Shown: positions 12,343 to 27,300, counted from the first letter of the stretch. The stretch: 64,000 nt of DNA from Steromphala cineraria (GCA_916613615.1 OU744730.1:2170001-2234000), one strand, 5' to 3'. Numbers and translations: made by a program. Notes: generated from the letters alone by a model not told the origin.

Positions 12343-14646
12343 ATGCAAAGCCTATATCTGTATAACCTGAATTCAGATTTTTCAATATACGTCAAAATAA
12401 AAGGTCTTAGAAATCAATTTGTGCGCATCTCTACATGCTCGCTACACCTTAAAGAACAGTTTCTGCCCATTTTTAATCAAAATTTTGAAAGTCATGTTTT
12501 TGGTGAAAAATACAAAGCCTATATCTGTATAACCTGAATTCAGATTTTTCAATATACGTCAAAATAAAAGGTCTTAGAAATCAATTTGTGCGCATCTCTA
12601 CATGCTCGCTACACCTTTATGAACAGTTTCTGCCCATTTTTAATCAAAATTTTGAAAGTCATGTTTTTGGTAGAAAATGCAGTGGATGTCTGTGTAGGGT
12701 TCTCTCCCTTGTTCAATTAACACTGGTCATTTTAAGTGAAAATAAAAGGTCTTAAAAATCAGTTTTTGCAAATCTCTACATGCTTGGTACACCTTAATGA
12801 ACAGTTTCTGCCCATTTCCAATCAAAATATTGAAAGTCATGTTTTTGATGAAAAATGCAAAGCCTATATCTGTATAACCTGAATTCAGATTTTTCAATAT
12901 ACGTCAAAATAAAAGGTCTTAGAAATCAATTTGTGCGCATCTCTACATTCTCGCTACACCTTTATGAACAGTTTCTGCCCATTTTTAATCAAAATTTTGA
13001 AAGTCATGTTTTTGGTAGAAAATGCAGTGGATGTCTGTGTAGGGTTCTCTCCCTTGTTCAATTAACACTGGTCATTTTAAGTGAAAATAAAAGGTCTTAA
13101 AAATCAGTTTTTGCAAATCTCTACATGCTTGGTACACCTTAATGAACAGTTTCTGCCCATTTCCAATCAAAATATTGAAAGTCATGTTTTTGATGAAAAA
13201 TGCAAAGCCTATATCTGTATAACCTGAATTCAGATTTTTCAATATACGTCAAAATAAAAGGTCTTAGAAATCAATTTGTGCGCATCTCTACATGCTCGCT
13301 ACACCTTAAAGAACAGTTTCTGCCCATTTTTAATCAAAATTTGGAAAGTCATGTTTTTGGTAGAAAATGCAGTGGATGTCTGTGTAGGGTTCTCTCCCTT
13401 GTTCAATTAACACTGGTCATTTTAAGTGAAAATAAAAGGTCTTAAAAATCAGTTTTTGCAAATCTCTACATGCTTGGTACACCTTAAAGAACAGTTTCTG
13501 CCCATTTTCAATCAAAATATTGAAAGTCATGTTTTTGATGAAAAATGCAAAGCCTATATCTGTATAACCTGAATTCAGATTTTTCAATATACGTCAAAAT
13601 AAAAGGTCTTAGAAATCAATTTGTGCGCATCTCTACATGCTCGCTACACCTTTACGAACAGTTTCTGCCCATTTTTAATCAAAATTTTGAAAGTCATGTT
13701 TTTGGTAGAAAATGCAGTGGATGTCTGTGTAGGGTTCTCTCCCTTGTTAATTTACACTAGTCATTTTAAGTGAAAATAAAAGGTCTTAAAAATCAGTTTT
13801 TGCAAATCTCTACATGCTTGGTACACCTTTACGAACAGTTTCTGCCCATATTTAATCAAAATTTTGAAAGTCATGTTTTTGGTGAAAAATGCAAAGCCTA
13901 TATCTGTATAACCTGAATTTAGATTTTTCAATATACGTCAAAATAAAAGGTCTTAGAAATCAATTTGTGCGCATCTCTACATGCTCGCTACACCTTTACG
14001 AACAGTTTCTGCCCATTTTTAATCAAAATTTTGAAAGTCATGTTTTTGGTGAAAAATGCAAAGCCTATATCTGTATAACCTGAATTCAGATTTTTCAATA
14101 TACGTCAAAATAAAAGTTCTTAGAAATCAATTTGTGCGCATCTCTACATGCTCGCTACACCTTTATGAACAGTTTCTGCCCATTTTTAATCAAAATTTTG
14201 AAAGTCATGTTTTTGGTAGAAAATGCAGTGGATGTCAGTGTAGGGTTCTCTCCCTTGTTCAATTAACACTGGTCATTTTAAGTGAAAATGAAAGGTCTTA
14301 AAAATCAGTTTTTGCAAATCTGTACATGCTTGGTACACCTTAAAGAACAGTTTCTGCCCATTTTCAATCAAAATATTGAAAGTCATGTTTTTGATGAAAA
14401 ATGCAAAGCCTATATCTGTATAACCTGAATTCAGATTTTTCAATATACGTCAAAATAAAAGGTCTTAGAAATCAATTTGTGCGCTTCTCTACATGCTCGC
14501 TACACCTTTACAAATTGTTTCTGCCCATTTTTAATCAAAATTTTGAAAGTCATGTTTTTGGTAGAAAATGCAGTGGATGTCTGTGTAGGGTTCTCTCCCT
14601 TGTTCAATTAACACTGGTCATTTTAAGTGAAAATAAAAGGTCCTAA
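12343..14646 (+). repeat. 2.3-kb block duplicated about 4.96 kb downstream (copy 1)
   Basis: Monomers starting at 12343, 12855, 13200, 13545, 13889, 14056 and 14401 correspond to 17304, 17816, 18161, 18506, 18851, 19018 and 19363, offset by 4961-4962 bp. Shared oddities include CTACATTCTCGC (12945 and 17905) and CATTTCCAATC-type B monomers. Confidence 0.85.
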
Positions 14647-15088
14647 AAATCAGTTTTTGCAAATCTCTACATGCTCGCTACACCTTTACGAAAAGTTTCT
14701 GCCCATTTTTAATCAAAATTTTGAAAGTCATGTTTTTGGTCAAAAATGCAAAGCCTATATCTGTATAACCTGAATTCAGATTTTCAATATACGTCAAAAT
14801 AAAAGGTCTAAGAAATCAATTTGTGCGCATCTCTACATGCTCGCTACACCTTTACGAACAGTTTCTGCCCATTTTTAATCAAAATTTTGAAAGTCATGTT
14901 TTTGGTAGAAAATGCAGTGGATGTCTGTGTAGGGTTCTCTCCCTTGTTAATTTACACTGGTCATTTTAAGTGAAAATAAAAGGTCTTAAAAATCAGTTTT
15001 TGCAAATCTCTACATGCTTGGTACACCTTTACGAACAGTTTCTGCCCATTTTTAATCAAAATTTTGAAAGTCATGTTTTTGGTGAAAA

Positions 15089-16474
15089 ATGCAAAGCCTA
15101 TATCTGTATAACCTGAATTTAGATTTTTCAATATACGTCAAAATAAAAGGTCTTAGAAATCAATTTGTGCGCATCTCTACATGCTCGCTACATCTTTACG
15201 AACAGTTTCTGCCCATTTTTAATCAAAATTTTGAAAGTCATGTTTTTGGTGAAAAATGCAAAGCCTATATCTGTATAACCTGAATTCAGATTTTTCAATA
15301 TACGTCAAAATAAAAGTTCTTAGAAATCAATTTGTGCGCATCTCTACATGCTCGCTACACCTTTATGAACAGTTTCTGCCCATTTTTAATCAAAATTTTG
15401 AAAGTCATGTTTTTGGTAGAAAATGCAGTGGATGTCTGTGTAGGGTTCTCTCCCTTGTTCAATTAACACTGGTCATTTTAAGTGAAAATAAAAGGTCTTA
15501 AAAATCAGTTTTTGCAAATCTCTACATGCTTGGTACACCTTAAAGAACAGTGTCTGCCCATTTTCAATCAAAATATTGAAAGTCATGTTTTTGATGAAAA
15601 ATGCAAAGCCTATATCTGTATAACCTGAATTCAGATTTTTCAATATACGTCAAAATAAAAGGTCTTAGAAATCAATTTGTGCGCTTCTCTACATGCTCGC
15701 TACACCTTTACAAATTGTTTCTGCCCATTTTTAATCAAAATTTTGAAAGTCATGTTTTTGGTAGAAAATGCAGTGGATGTCTGTGTAGGGTTCTCTCCCT
15801 TGTTCAATTAACACTGGTCATTTTAAGTGAAAATAAAAGGTCCTAAAAATCAGTTTTTGCAAATCTCTGCATGCTTGGTACACCTTAAAGAACAGTTTCT
15901 GCCCATTTTCAATCAAAATTTTGAAAGTCATTTTTTTGGTGAAAAATACAAAGCCTATATCTGTATAACCTGAATTCAGATTTTTCAATATACGTCAAAA
16001 TAAAAGGTCTTAGAAATCAATTTGTGCGCATCTCTACATGCTCGCTACACCTTAAAGAACAGTTTCTGCCCATTTTTAATCAAAATTTTGAAAGTCATGT
16101 TTTTGGTGAAAAATACAAAGCCTATATCTGTATAACCTGAATTCAGATTTTTCAATATACGTCAAAATAAAAGGTCTTAGAAATCAATTTGTGCGCATCT
16201 CTACATGCTCGCTACACCTTTACGAACAGTTTCTGCCCATTTTTAATCAAAATTTTGAAAGTCATGTTTTTGGTGAAAAATGCAAAGCCTATATCTGTAT
16301 AACCTGAATTCAGATTTTTCAATATACGTCAAAATAAAAGGTCTTAGAAATCAATTTGTGCGCATCTCTACATGCTCGCTACACCTTTTCGAACAGTTTC
16401 TGCCCATTTTTAATCAAAATTTTGAAAGTCAAGTTTTTGGTGAAAAATGCAAAGCCTATATCTGTATAACCTGA
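15089..16474 (+). repeat. 1.4-kb block present three times (15.1, 18.9 and 25.0 kb)
   Basis: The order of monomers at 15089, 15256, 15601 and 16280 recurs at 18851, 19018, 19363 and 20042 (offset 3762) and at 24972, 25139, 25484 and 26163 (offset 9883). Shared private variants include GCGCTTCTCTACATG with TTTACAAATTGTTTC, AACAGTGTCTGCC and AATAAAAGTTCTTAG. Confidence 0.85.
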
Positions 16475-17303
16475 ATTTAGATTTTTCAATATACGTCAAA
16501 ATAAAAGGTCTTAGAAATCAATTTGTGCGCATCTCTACATGCTCGCTACACCTTTAAGAACAGTTTCTGCCCATTTTTAATCAAAATTTGGAAAGTCATG
16601 TTTTTGGTAGAAAATGCAGTGGATGTCTGTGTAGGGTTCTCTCCCTTGTTCAATTAACACTGGTCATTTTAAGTGAAAATAAAAGGTCTTAAAAGTCAGT
16701 TTTTGCAAATCTCTACATGCTTGGTACACCTTAAAGAACAGTTTCTGCCCATATCCAATCAAAATTTTGAAAGTCATGTTTTTGATGAAAAATACAAAGC
16801 CTATATCTGTATAACCTGAATTCAGATTTTTCAATATACGTCAAAATAAAAGGTCTTAGAAATCAATTTGTGCGCATCTCTACATGCTCGCTACACCTTA
16901 AAGAACAGTTTCTGCCCATTTTTAATCAAAATTTTGAAAGTCATGTTTTTGGTGAAAAATACAAAGCCTATATCTGTATAACCTGAATTCAGATTTTTCA
17001 ATATACGTCAAAATAAAAGGTCTTAGAAATCAATTTGTGCGCATCTCTACATGCTCGCTACACCTTTACGAACAGTTTCTGCCCATTTTTAATCAAAATT
17101 TGGAAAGTCATGTTTTTGGTAGAAAATGCAGTGGATGTCTGTGTAGGGTTCTCTCCCTTGTTCAATTAACACTGGTCATTTTAAGTGAAAATAAAAGGTC
17201 TTAAAAATCAGTTTTTGCAAATCTCTACATGCTTGGTACACCTTAAAGAACAGTTTCTGCCCATTTCCAATCAAAATATTGAAAGTCATGTTTTTGATGA
17301 GAA

Positions 17304-19608
17304 ATGCAAAGCCTATATCTATATAACCTGAATTCAGATTTTTCAATATACGTCAAAATAAAAGGTCTTAGAAATCAATTTGTGCGCATCTCTACATGCT
17401 CGCTACACCTTAAAGAACAGTTTCTGCCCATTTTTAATCAAAATTTTGAAAGTCATGTTTTTGGTGAAAAATACAAAGCCTATATCTGTATAACCTGAAT
17501 TCAGATTTTTCAATATACGTCAAAATAAAAGGTCTTAGAAATCAATTTGTGCGCATCTCTACATGCTCGCTACACCTTTATGAACAGTTTCTGCCCATTT
17601 TTAATCAAAATTTTGAAAGTCATGTTTTTGGTAGAAAATGCAGTGGATGTCTGTGTAGGGTTCTCTCCCTTGTTCAATTAACACTGGTCATTTTAAGTGA
17701 AAATAAAAGGTCTTAAAAATCAGTTTTTGCAAATCTCTACATGCTTGGTACACCTTAATGAACAGTTTCTGCCCATTTCCAATCAAAATATTGAAAGTCA
17801 TGTTTTTGATGAAAATTGCAAAGCCTATATCTGTATAACCTGAATTCAGATTTTTCAATATACGTCAAAATAAAAGGTCTTAGAAATCAATTAGTGGGCA
17901 TCTCTACATTCTCGCTACACCTTTATGAACAGTTTCTGCCCATTTTTAATCAAAATTTTGAAAGTCATGTTTTTGGTAGAAAATGCAGTGGATGTCTGTG
18001 TAGGGTTCTCTCCCTTGTTCAATTAACACTGGTCATTTTAAGTGAAAATAAAAGGTCTTAAAAATCAGTTTTTGCAAATCTCTACATGCTTGGTACACCT
18101 TAATGAACAGTTTCTGCCCATTTCCAATCAAAATATTGAAAGTCATGTTTTTGATGAAAAATGCAAAGCCTATATCTGTATAACCTGAATTCAGATTTTT
18201 CAATATACGTCAAAATAAAAGGTCTTAGAAATCAATTTGTGCGCATCTCTACATGCTCGCTACACCTTAAAGAACAGTTTCTGCCCATTTTTAATCAAAA
18301 TTTGGAAAGTCATGTTTTTGGTAGAAAATGCAGTGGATGTCTGTGTAGGGTTCTCTCCCTTGTTCAATTAACACTGGTCATTTTAAGTGAAAATAAAAGG
18401 TCTTAAAAATCAGTTTTTGCAAATCTCTACATGCTTGGTACACCTTAAAGAACAGTTTCTGCCCATTTTCAATCAAAATATTGAAAGTCATGTTTTTGAT
18501 GAAAAATGCAAAGCCTATATCTGTATAACCTGAATTCAGATTTTTCAATATACGTCAAAATAAAAGGTCTTAGAAATCAATTTGTGCGCATCTCTACATG
18601 CTCGCTACACCTTTACGAACAGTTTCTGCCCATTTTTAATCAAAATTTTGAAAGTCATGTTTTTGGTAGAAAATGCAGTGGATGTCTGTGTAGGGTTCTC
18701 TCCCTTGTTCAATTAACACTGGTCATTTTAAGTGAAAATAAAAGGTCTTTAAAATCAGTTTTTGCAAATCTCTACATGCTTGGTACACCTTTACGAACAG
18801 TTTCTGCCCATTTTTAATCAAAATTTTGAAAGTCATGTTTTTGGTGAAAAATGCAAAGCCTATATCTGTATAACCTGAATTTAGATTTTTCAATATACGT
18901 CAAAATAAAAGGTCTTAGAAATCAATTTGTGCGCATCTCTACATGCTCGCTACACCTTTACGAACAGTTTCTGCCCATTTTTAATCAAAATTTTGAAAGT
19001 CATGTTTTTGGTGAAAAATGCAAAGCCTATATCTGTATAACCTGAATTCAGATTTTTCAATATACGTCAAAATAAAAGTTCTTAGAAATCAATTTGTGCG
19101 CATCTCTACATGCTCGCTACACCTTTATGAACAGTTTCTGCCCATTTTTAATCAAAATTTTGAAAGTCATGTTTTTGGTAGAAAATGCAGTGGATGTCTG
19201 TGTAGGGTTCTCTCCCTTGTTCAATTAACACTGGTCATTTTAAGTGAAAATAAAAGGTCTTAAAAATCAGTTTTTGCAAATCTCTACATGCTTGGTACAC
19301 CTTAAAGAACAGTGTCTGCCCATTTTCAATCAAAATATTGAAAGTCATGTTTTTGATGAAAAATGCAAAGCCTATATCTGTATAACCTGAATTCAGATTT
19401 TTCAATATACGTCAAAATAAAAGGTCTTAGAAATCAATTTGTGCGCTTCTCTACATGCTCGCTACACCTTTACAAATTGTTTCTGCCCATTTTTAATCAA
19501 AATTTTGAAAGTCATGTTTTTGGTAGAAAATGCAGTGGATGTCTGTGTAGGGTTCTCTCCCTTGTTCAATTAACACTGGTCATTTTAAGTGAAAATAAAA
19601 GGTCCTAA
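17304..19608 (+). repeat. 2.3-kb block, second copy of 12343-14646
   Basis: Offset 4961-4962 bp from the upstream copy at seven monomer starts. The upstream TTAATTTACACTAG variant (about 13747) is replaced here by the usual TTCAATTAACACTGG, showing divergence or conversion after duplication. Confidence 0.8.
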
Positions 19609-21399
19609 AAATCAGTTTTTGCAAATCTCTGCATGCTTGGTACACCTTAAAGAACAGTTTCTGCCCATTTTCAATCAAAATTTTGAAAGTCATTTTTTTG
19701 GTGAAAAATACAAAGCCTATATCTGTATAACCTGAATTCAGATTTTTCAATATACGTCAAAATAAAAGGTCTTAGAAATCAATTTGTGCGCATCTCTACA
19801 TGCTCGCTACACCTTAAAGAACAGTTTCTGCCCATTTTTAATCAAAATTTTGAAAGTCATGTTTTTGGTGAAAAATACAAAGCCTATATCTGTATAACCT
19901 GAATTCAGATTTTTCAATATACGTCAAAATAAAAGGTCTTAGAAATCAATTTGTGCGCATCTCTACATGCTCGCTACACCTTTACGAACAGTTTCTGCCC
20001 ATTTTTAATCAAAATTTTGAAAGTCATGTTTTTGGTGAAAAATGCAAAGCCTATATCTGTATAACCTGAATTCAGATTTTTCAATATACGTCAAAATAAA
20101 AGGTCTTAGAAATCAATTTGTGCGCATCTCTACATGCTCGCTACACCTTTACGAACAGTTTCTGCCCATTTTTAATCAAAATTTTGAAAGTCATGTTTTT
20201 GGTGAAAAATGCAAAGCCTATATCTGTATAACCTGAATTCAGATTTTTCAATATACGTCAAAATAAAAGTTCTTAGAAATCAATTTGTGCGCATCTCTAC
20301 ATGCTCGCTACACCTTTATGAACAGTTTCTGCCCATTTTTAATCAAAATTTTGAAAGTCATGTTTTTGGTAGAAAATGCAGTGGATGTCTGTGTAGGGTT
20401 CTCTCCCTTGTTCAATTAACACTGGTCATTTTAAGTGAAAATAAAAGGTCTTAAAAATCAGTTTTTGCAAATCTCTACATGCTTGGTACACCTTAAAGAA
20501 CAGTGTCTGCCCATTTTCAATCAAAATATTGAAAGTCATGTTTTTGATGAAAAATGCAAAGCCTATATCTGTATAACCTGAATTCAGATTTTTCAATATA
20601 CGTCAAAATAAAAGGTCTTAGAAATCAATTTGTGCGCTTCTCTACATGCTCGCTACACCTTTACAAATTGTTTCTGCCCATTTTTAATCAAAATTTTGAA
20701 AGTCATGTTTTTGGTAGAAAATGCAGTGGATGTCTGTGTAGGGTTCTCTCCCTTGTTCAATTAACACTGGTCATTTTAAGTGAAAATAAAAGGTCCTAAA
20801 AATCAGTTTTTGCAAATCTCTGCATGCTTGGTACACCTTAAAGAACAGTTTCTGCCCATTTTCAATCAAAATTTTGAAAGTCATTTTTTTGGTGAAAAAT
20901 ACAAAGCCTATATCTGTATAACCTGAATTCAGATTTTTCAATATACGTCAAAATAAAAGGTCTTAGAAATCAATTTGTGCGCATCTCTACATGCTCGCTA
21001 CACCTTAAAGAACAGTTTCTGCCCATTTTTAATCAAAATTTTGAAAGTCATGTTTTTGGTGAAAAATACAAAGCCTATATCTGTATAACCTGAATTCAGA
21101 TTTTTCAATATACGTCAAAATAAAAGGTCTTAGAAATCAATTTGTGCGCATCTCTACATGCTCGCTACACCTTTACGAACAGTTTCTGCCCATTTTTAAT
21201 CAAAATTTTGAAAGTCATGTTTTTGGTGAAAAATGCAAAGCCTATATCTGTATAACCTGAATTCAGATTTTTCAATATACGTCAAAATAAAAGGTCTTAG
21301 AAATCAATTTGTGCGCATCTCTACATGCTCGCTACACCTTTTCGAACAGTTTCTGCCCATTTTTAATCAAAATTTTGAAAGTCAAGTTTTTGGTGAAAA
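19018..21399 (+). repeat. Higher-order repeat, 1191 bp, two copies
   Basis: Monomer starts 19018, 19363 and 20042 recur at 20209, 20554 and 21233, each offset by 1191 bp, which equals five A plus two B monomers. The TTTACAAATTGTTTC and AACAGTGTCTGCC variants recur at the same positions in each unit. Confidence 0.85.
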
Positions 21400-24300
21400 A
21401 TGCAAAGCCTATATCTGTATAACCTGAATTTAGATTTTTCAATATACGTCAAAATAAAAGGTCTTAGAAATCAATTTGTGCGCATCTCTACATGCTCGCT
21501 ACACCTTTACGAACAGTTTCTGCCCAATTTTAATCAAAATTTTGAAAGTCATGTTTTTGGTGAAAAATGCAAAGCCTATATCTGTATAACCTGAATTCAG
21601 ATTTTTCAATATACGTCAAAATAAAAGGTCTTAGAAATCAATTTGTGCACATCTCTACATGCTCGCTACACCTTTACGAACAGTTTCTGCCCATTTTTAA
21701 TCAAAATTTTGAAAGTCATGTTTTTGGTGAAAAATGCAAAGCCTATATCTGTATAACCTGAATTCAGATTTTTCAATATACGTCAAAATAAAAGTTCTTA
21801 GAAATCAATTTGTGCGCATCTCTACATGCTCGCTACACCTTTATGAACAGTTTCTGCCCATTTTTAATCAAAATTTTGAAAGTCATGTTTTTGGTAGAAA
21901 ATGCAGTGGATGTCAGTGTAGGGTTCTCTCCCTTGTTCAATTAACACTGGTCATTTTAAGTGAAAATGAAAGGTCTTAAAAATCAGTTTTTGCAAATCTC
22001 TACATGCTTGGTACACCTTAAAGAACAGTTTCTGTCCATTTTCAATCAAAATATTGAAAGTCATGTTTTTGGTGAAAAATGCAAAGCCTATATCTGTATA
22101 ACCTGAATTCAGATTTTTCAATTTACATCAAAATAAAAGGTCTTAGAAATCAATTTGTGCACATCTCTACATGCTCGCTACACCTTTACGAACAGTTTCT
22201 GCCCATTTTTAATCAAAATTTTGAAAGTCATGTTTTTGGTAGAAAATGCAGTGGATGTCTGTGTAGGGTTCTCTCCCTTGTTCAATTAACACTGGTCATT
22301 TTAAGTGAAAATAAAAGGTCTTAAAAATCAGTTTTTGCAAATCTCTACATGCTTGGTACACCTTAAAGAACAGTGTCTGCCCATTTTCAATCAAAATATT
22401 GAAAGTCATGTTTTTGATGAAAAATGCAAAGCCTATATCTGTATAACCTGAATTCAGATTTTTCAATATACGTCAAAATAAAAGGTCTTAGAAATCAATT
22501 TGTGCGCTTCTCTACATGCTCGCTACACCTTTACAAATTGTTTCTGCCCATTTTTAATCAAAATTTTGAAAGTCATGTTTTTGGTAGAAAATGCAGTGGA
22601 TGTCTGTGTAGGGTTCTCTCCCTTGTTCAATTAACACTGGTCATTTTAAGTGAAAATAAAAGGTCCTAAAAATCAGTTTTTGCAAATCTCTGCATGCTTG
22701 GTACACCTTAAAGAACAGTTTCTGCCCATTTTCAATCAAAATATTGAAAGTCATTTTTTTGGTGAAAAATACAAAGCCTATATCTGTATAACCTGAATTC
22801 AGATTTTTCAATATACGTCAAAATAAAAGGTCTTAGAAATCAATTTGTGCGCATCTCTACATGCTCGCTACACCTTAAAGAACAGTTTCTGCCCATTTTT
22901 AATCAAAATTTTGAAAGTCATGTTTTTGGTGAAAAATACAAAGCCTATATCTGTATAACCTGAATTCAGATTTTTCAATATACGTCAAAATAAAAGGTCT
23001 TAGAAATCAATTTGTGCGCATCTCTACATGCTCGCTACACCTTTACGAACAGTTTCTGCCCATTTTTAATCAAAATTTTGAAAGTCATGTTTTTGGTGAA
23101 AAATGCAAAGCCTATATCTGTATAACCTGAATTCAAATTTTTCAATATACGTCAAAATAAAAGGTCTTAGAAATCAATTTGTGCGCATCTCTACATGCTC
23201 GCTACACCTTTTCGAACAGTTTCTGCCCATTTTTAATCAAAATTTTGAAAGTCAAGTTTTTGGTGAAAAATGCAAAGCCTATATCTGTATAACCTGAATT
23301 TAGATTTTTCAATATACGTCAAAATAAAAGGTCTTAGAAATCAATTTGTGCGCATCTCTACATGCTCGCTACACCTTTACGAACAGTTTCTGCCCATTTT
23401 TAATCAAAATTTTGAAAGTCATGTTTTTGGTGAAAAATGCAAAGCCTATATCTGTATAACCTGAATTCAGATTTTTCAATATACGTCAAAATAAAAGGTC
23501 TTAGAAATCAATTTGTGCGCATCTCTACATGCTCGCTACACCTTTACGAACAGTTTCTGCCCAATTTTAATCAAAATTTTGAAAGTCATGTTTTTGGTAG
23601 AAAATGCAGTGGATGTCTGTGTAGGGTTCTCTCCCTTGTTCAATTAACACTGGTCATTTTAAGTGAAAATAAAAGGTCTTAAAAATCAGTTTTTGCAAAT
23701 CTCTACATGCTTGGTACAACTTTACGAACAGTTTCTGCCCATTTTTAATCAAAATTTTGAAAGTCAAGTTTTTGGTGAAAAATGCAAAGCCTATATCTGT
23801 ATAACCTGAATTTAGATTTTTCAATATACGTCAAAATAAAAGGTCTTAGAAATCAATTTGTGCGCATCTCTACATGCTCGCTACACCTTTACGAACAGTT
23901 TCTGCCCATTTTTAATCAAAATTTTGAAAGTCATGTTTTTGGTGAAAAATGCAAAGCCTATATCTGTATAACCTGAATTCAGATTTTTCAATATACGTCA
24001 AAATAAAAGGTCTTAGAAATCAATTTGTGCGCATCTCTACATGCTCGCTACACCTTTATGAACAGTTTCTGCCCATTTTTAATCAAAATTTTGAAAGTCA
24101 TGTTTTTGGTAGAAAATGCAGTGGATGTCTGTGTAGGGTTCTCTCCCTTGTTCAATTAACACTGGTCATTTTAAGTGTAAATAAAAGGTCTTAAAAATCA
24201 GTTTTTGCAAATCTCTACATGCTTGGTACACCTTAAAGAACAGTTTCTGCCCATTTCCAATCAAAATATTGAAAGTCATGTTTTTGATGAAAAATGCAAA

Positions 24301-27300
24301 GCCTATATCTGTATAACCTGAATTCAGATTTTTCAATATACGTCAAAATAAAAGGTCTTAGAAATCAATTTGTGCGCATCTCTACATGCTCGCTACACCT
24401 TAAAGAACAGTTTCTGCCCATTTTTAATCAAAATTTTGAAAGTCATGTTTTTGGTGAAAAATACAAAGCCTATATCTGTATAACCTGAATTCAGATTTTT
24501 CAATATACGTCAAAATAAAAGGTCTTAGAAATCAATTTGTGCGCATCTCTACATGCTCGCTACACCTTTACGAACAGTTTCTGCCCATTTTTAATCAAAA
24601 TTTTGAAAGTCATGTTTTTGGTCAAAAATGCAAAGCCTATATCTGTATAACCTGAATTCAGATTTTTCAATATACGTCAAAATAAAAGGTCTTAGAAATC
24701 AATTTGTGCGCATCTCTACATGCTCGCTACACCTTTACGAACAGTTTCTGCCCATTTTTAATCAAAATTTTGAAAGTCATGTTTTTGGTAGAAAATGCAG
24801 TGGATGTCTGTGTAGGGTTCTCTCCCTTGTTAATTTACACTGGTCATTTTAAGTGAAAATAAAAGGTCTTAAAAATCAGTTTTTGCAAATCTCTACATGC
24901 TTGGTACACCTTTACGAACAGTTTCTGCCCATTTTTAATCAAAATTTTGAAAGTCATGTTTTTGGTGAAAAATGCAAAGCCTATATCTGTATAACCTGAA
25001 TTTAGATTTTTCAATATACGTCAAAATAAAAGGTCTTAGAATTCAATTTGTGCGCATCTCTACATGCTCGCTACACCTTTACGAACAGTTTCTGCCCATT
25101 TTTAATCAAAATTTTGAAAGTCATGTTTTTGGTGAAAAATGCAAAGCCTATATCTGTATAACCTGAATTCAGATTTTTCAATATACGTCAAAATAAAAGT
25201 TCTTAGAAATCAATTTGTGCGCATCTCTACATGCTCGCTACACCTTTATGAACAGTTTCTGCCCATTTTTAATCAAAATTTTGAAAGTCATGTTTTTGGT
25301 AGAAAATGCAGTGGATGTCTGTGTAGGGTTCTCTCCCTTGTTCAATTAACACTGGTCATTTTAAGTGAAAATAAAAGGTCTTAAAAATCAGTTTTTGCAA
25401 ATCTCTACATGCTTGGTACACCTTAAAGAACAGTGTCTGCCCATTTTCAATCAAAATATTGAAAGTCATGTTTTTGATGAAAAATGCAAAGCCTATATCT
25501 GTATAACCTGAATTCAGATTTTTCAATATACGTCAAAATAAAAGGTCTTAGAAATCAATTTGTGCGCTTCTCTACATGCTCGCTACACCTTTACAAATTG
25601 TTTCTGCCCATTTTTAATCAAAATTTTGAAAGTCATGTTTTTGGTAGAAAATGCAGTGGATGTCTGTGTAGGGTTCTCTCCCTTGTTCAATTAACACTGG
25701 TCATTTTAAGTGAAAATAAAAGGTCCTAAAAATCAGTTTTTGCAAATCTCTGCATGCTTGGTACACCTTAAAGAACAGTTTCTGCCCATTTTCAATCAAA
25801 ATTTTGAAAGTCATTTTTTTGGTGAAAAATACAAAGCCTATATCTGTATAACCTGAATTCAGATTTTTCAATATACGTCAAAATAAAAGGTCTTAGAAAT
25901 CAATTTGTGCGCATCTCTACATGCTCGCTACACCTTAAAGAACAGTTTCTGCCCATTTTTAATCAAAATTTTGAAAGTCATGTTTTTGGTGAAAAATACA
26001 AAGCCTATATCTGTATAACCTGAATTCAGATTTTTCAATATACGTCAAAATAAAAGGTCTTAGAAATCAATTTGTGCGCATCTCTACATGCTCGCTACAC
26101 CTTTACGAACAGTTTCTGCCCATTTTTAATCAAAATTTTGAAAGTCATGTTTTTGGTGAAAAATGCAAAGCCTATATCTGTATAACCTGAATTCAGATTT
26201 TTCAATATACGTCAAAATAAAAGGTCTTAGAAATCAATTTGTGCGCATCTCTACATGCTCGCTACACCTTTACGAACAGTTTCTGCCCATTTTTAATCAA
26301 AATTTTGAAAGTCAAGTTTTTGGTGAAAAATGCAAAGCCTATATCTGTATAACCTGAATTTAGATTTTTCAATATACGTCAAAATAAAAGGTCTTAGAAA
26401 TCAATTTGTGCGCATCTCTACATGCTCGCTACACCTTTACGAACAGTTTCTGCCCATTTTTAATCAAAATTTTGAAAGTCATGTTTTTGGTGAAAAATGC
26501 AAAGCCTATATCTGTATAACCTGAATTCAGATTTTTCAATATACGTCAAAATAAAAGGTCTTAGAAATCAATTTGTGCGCATCTCTACATGCTCGCTACA
26601 CTTTTACGAACAGTTTCTGCCCATTTTTAATCAAAATTTTGAAAGTCATGTTTTTGGTAGGAAATGCAGTGGATGTCTGTGTAGGGTTCTCTCCCTTGTT
26701 CAATTAACACTGGTCATTTTAAGTGAAAATAAAAGGTCTTAAAAATCAGTTTTTGCAAATCTCTACATGCTTGGTACACCTTAAAGAACAATTTTTGCCC
26801 ATTTTCAATCAAAATTTTGTAAGTCATGTTTTTGGTGAAAAATACAAAGCCTATATCTGCATAACCTGAATTCAGATTTTTCAATATACGTCAAAATAAA
26901 ACGTCTTAGAAATCAATTTGTGCGCATCTCTACATGCTCGCTACACCTTTACGAACAGTTTCTGCTCATTTTCAATCAAAATTTTGAAAGTCATGTTTTT
27001 GGTCAAAAATGCAAAGCCTATATCTGTATAACCTGAATTCAGATTTTTCAATATACGTCAAAATAAAAGGTCTTAGAAATCAATTTGTGCGCATCTCTAC
27101 ATGCTCGCTACACCTTTACGAACAGTTTCTGCCCATTTTTAATAAAAAATTTGAAAGTCATGTTTTTGGTAGAAAATGCAGTGGATGTCTGTGTAGGGTT
27201 CTCTCCCTTGTTAATTTACACTGGTCATTTTAAGTGAAAATAAAAGGTCTTAGAAATCAATTTGTGCGCATCTCTACATGCTCGCTACACCTATGCGAAC

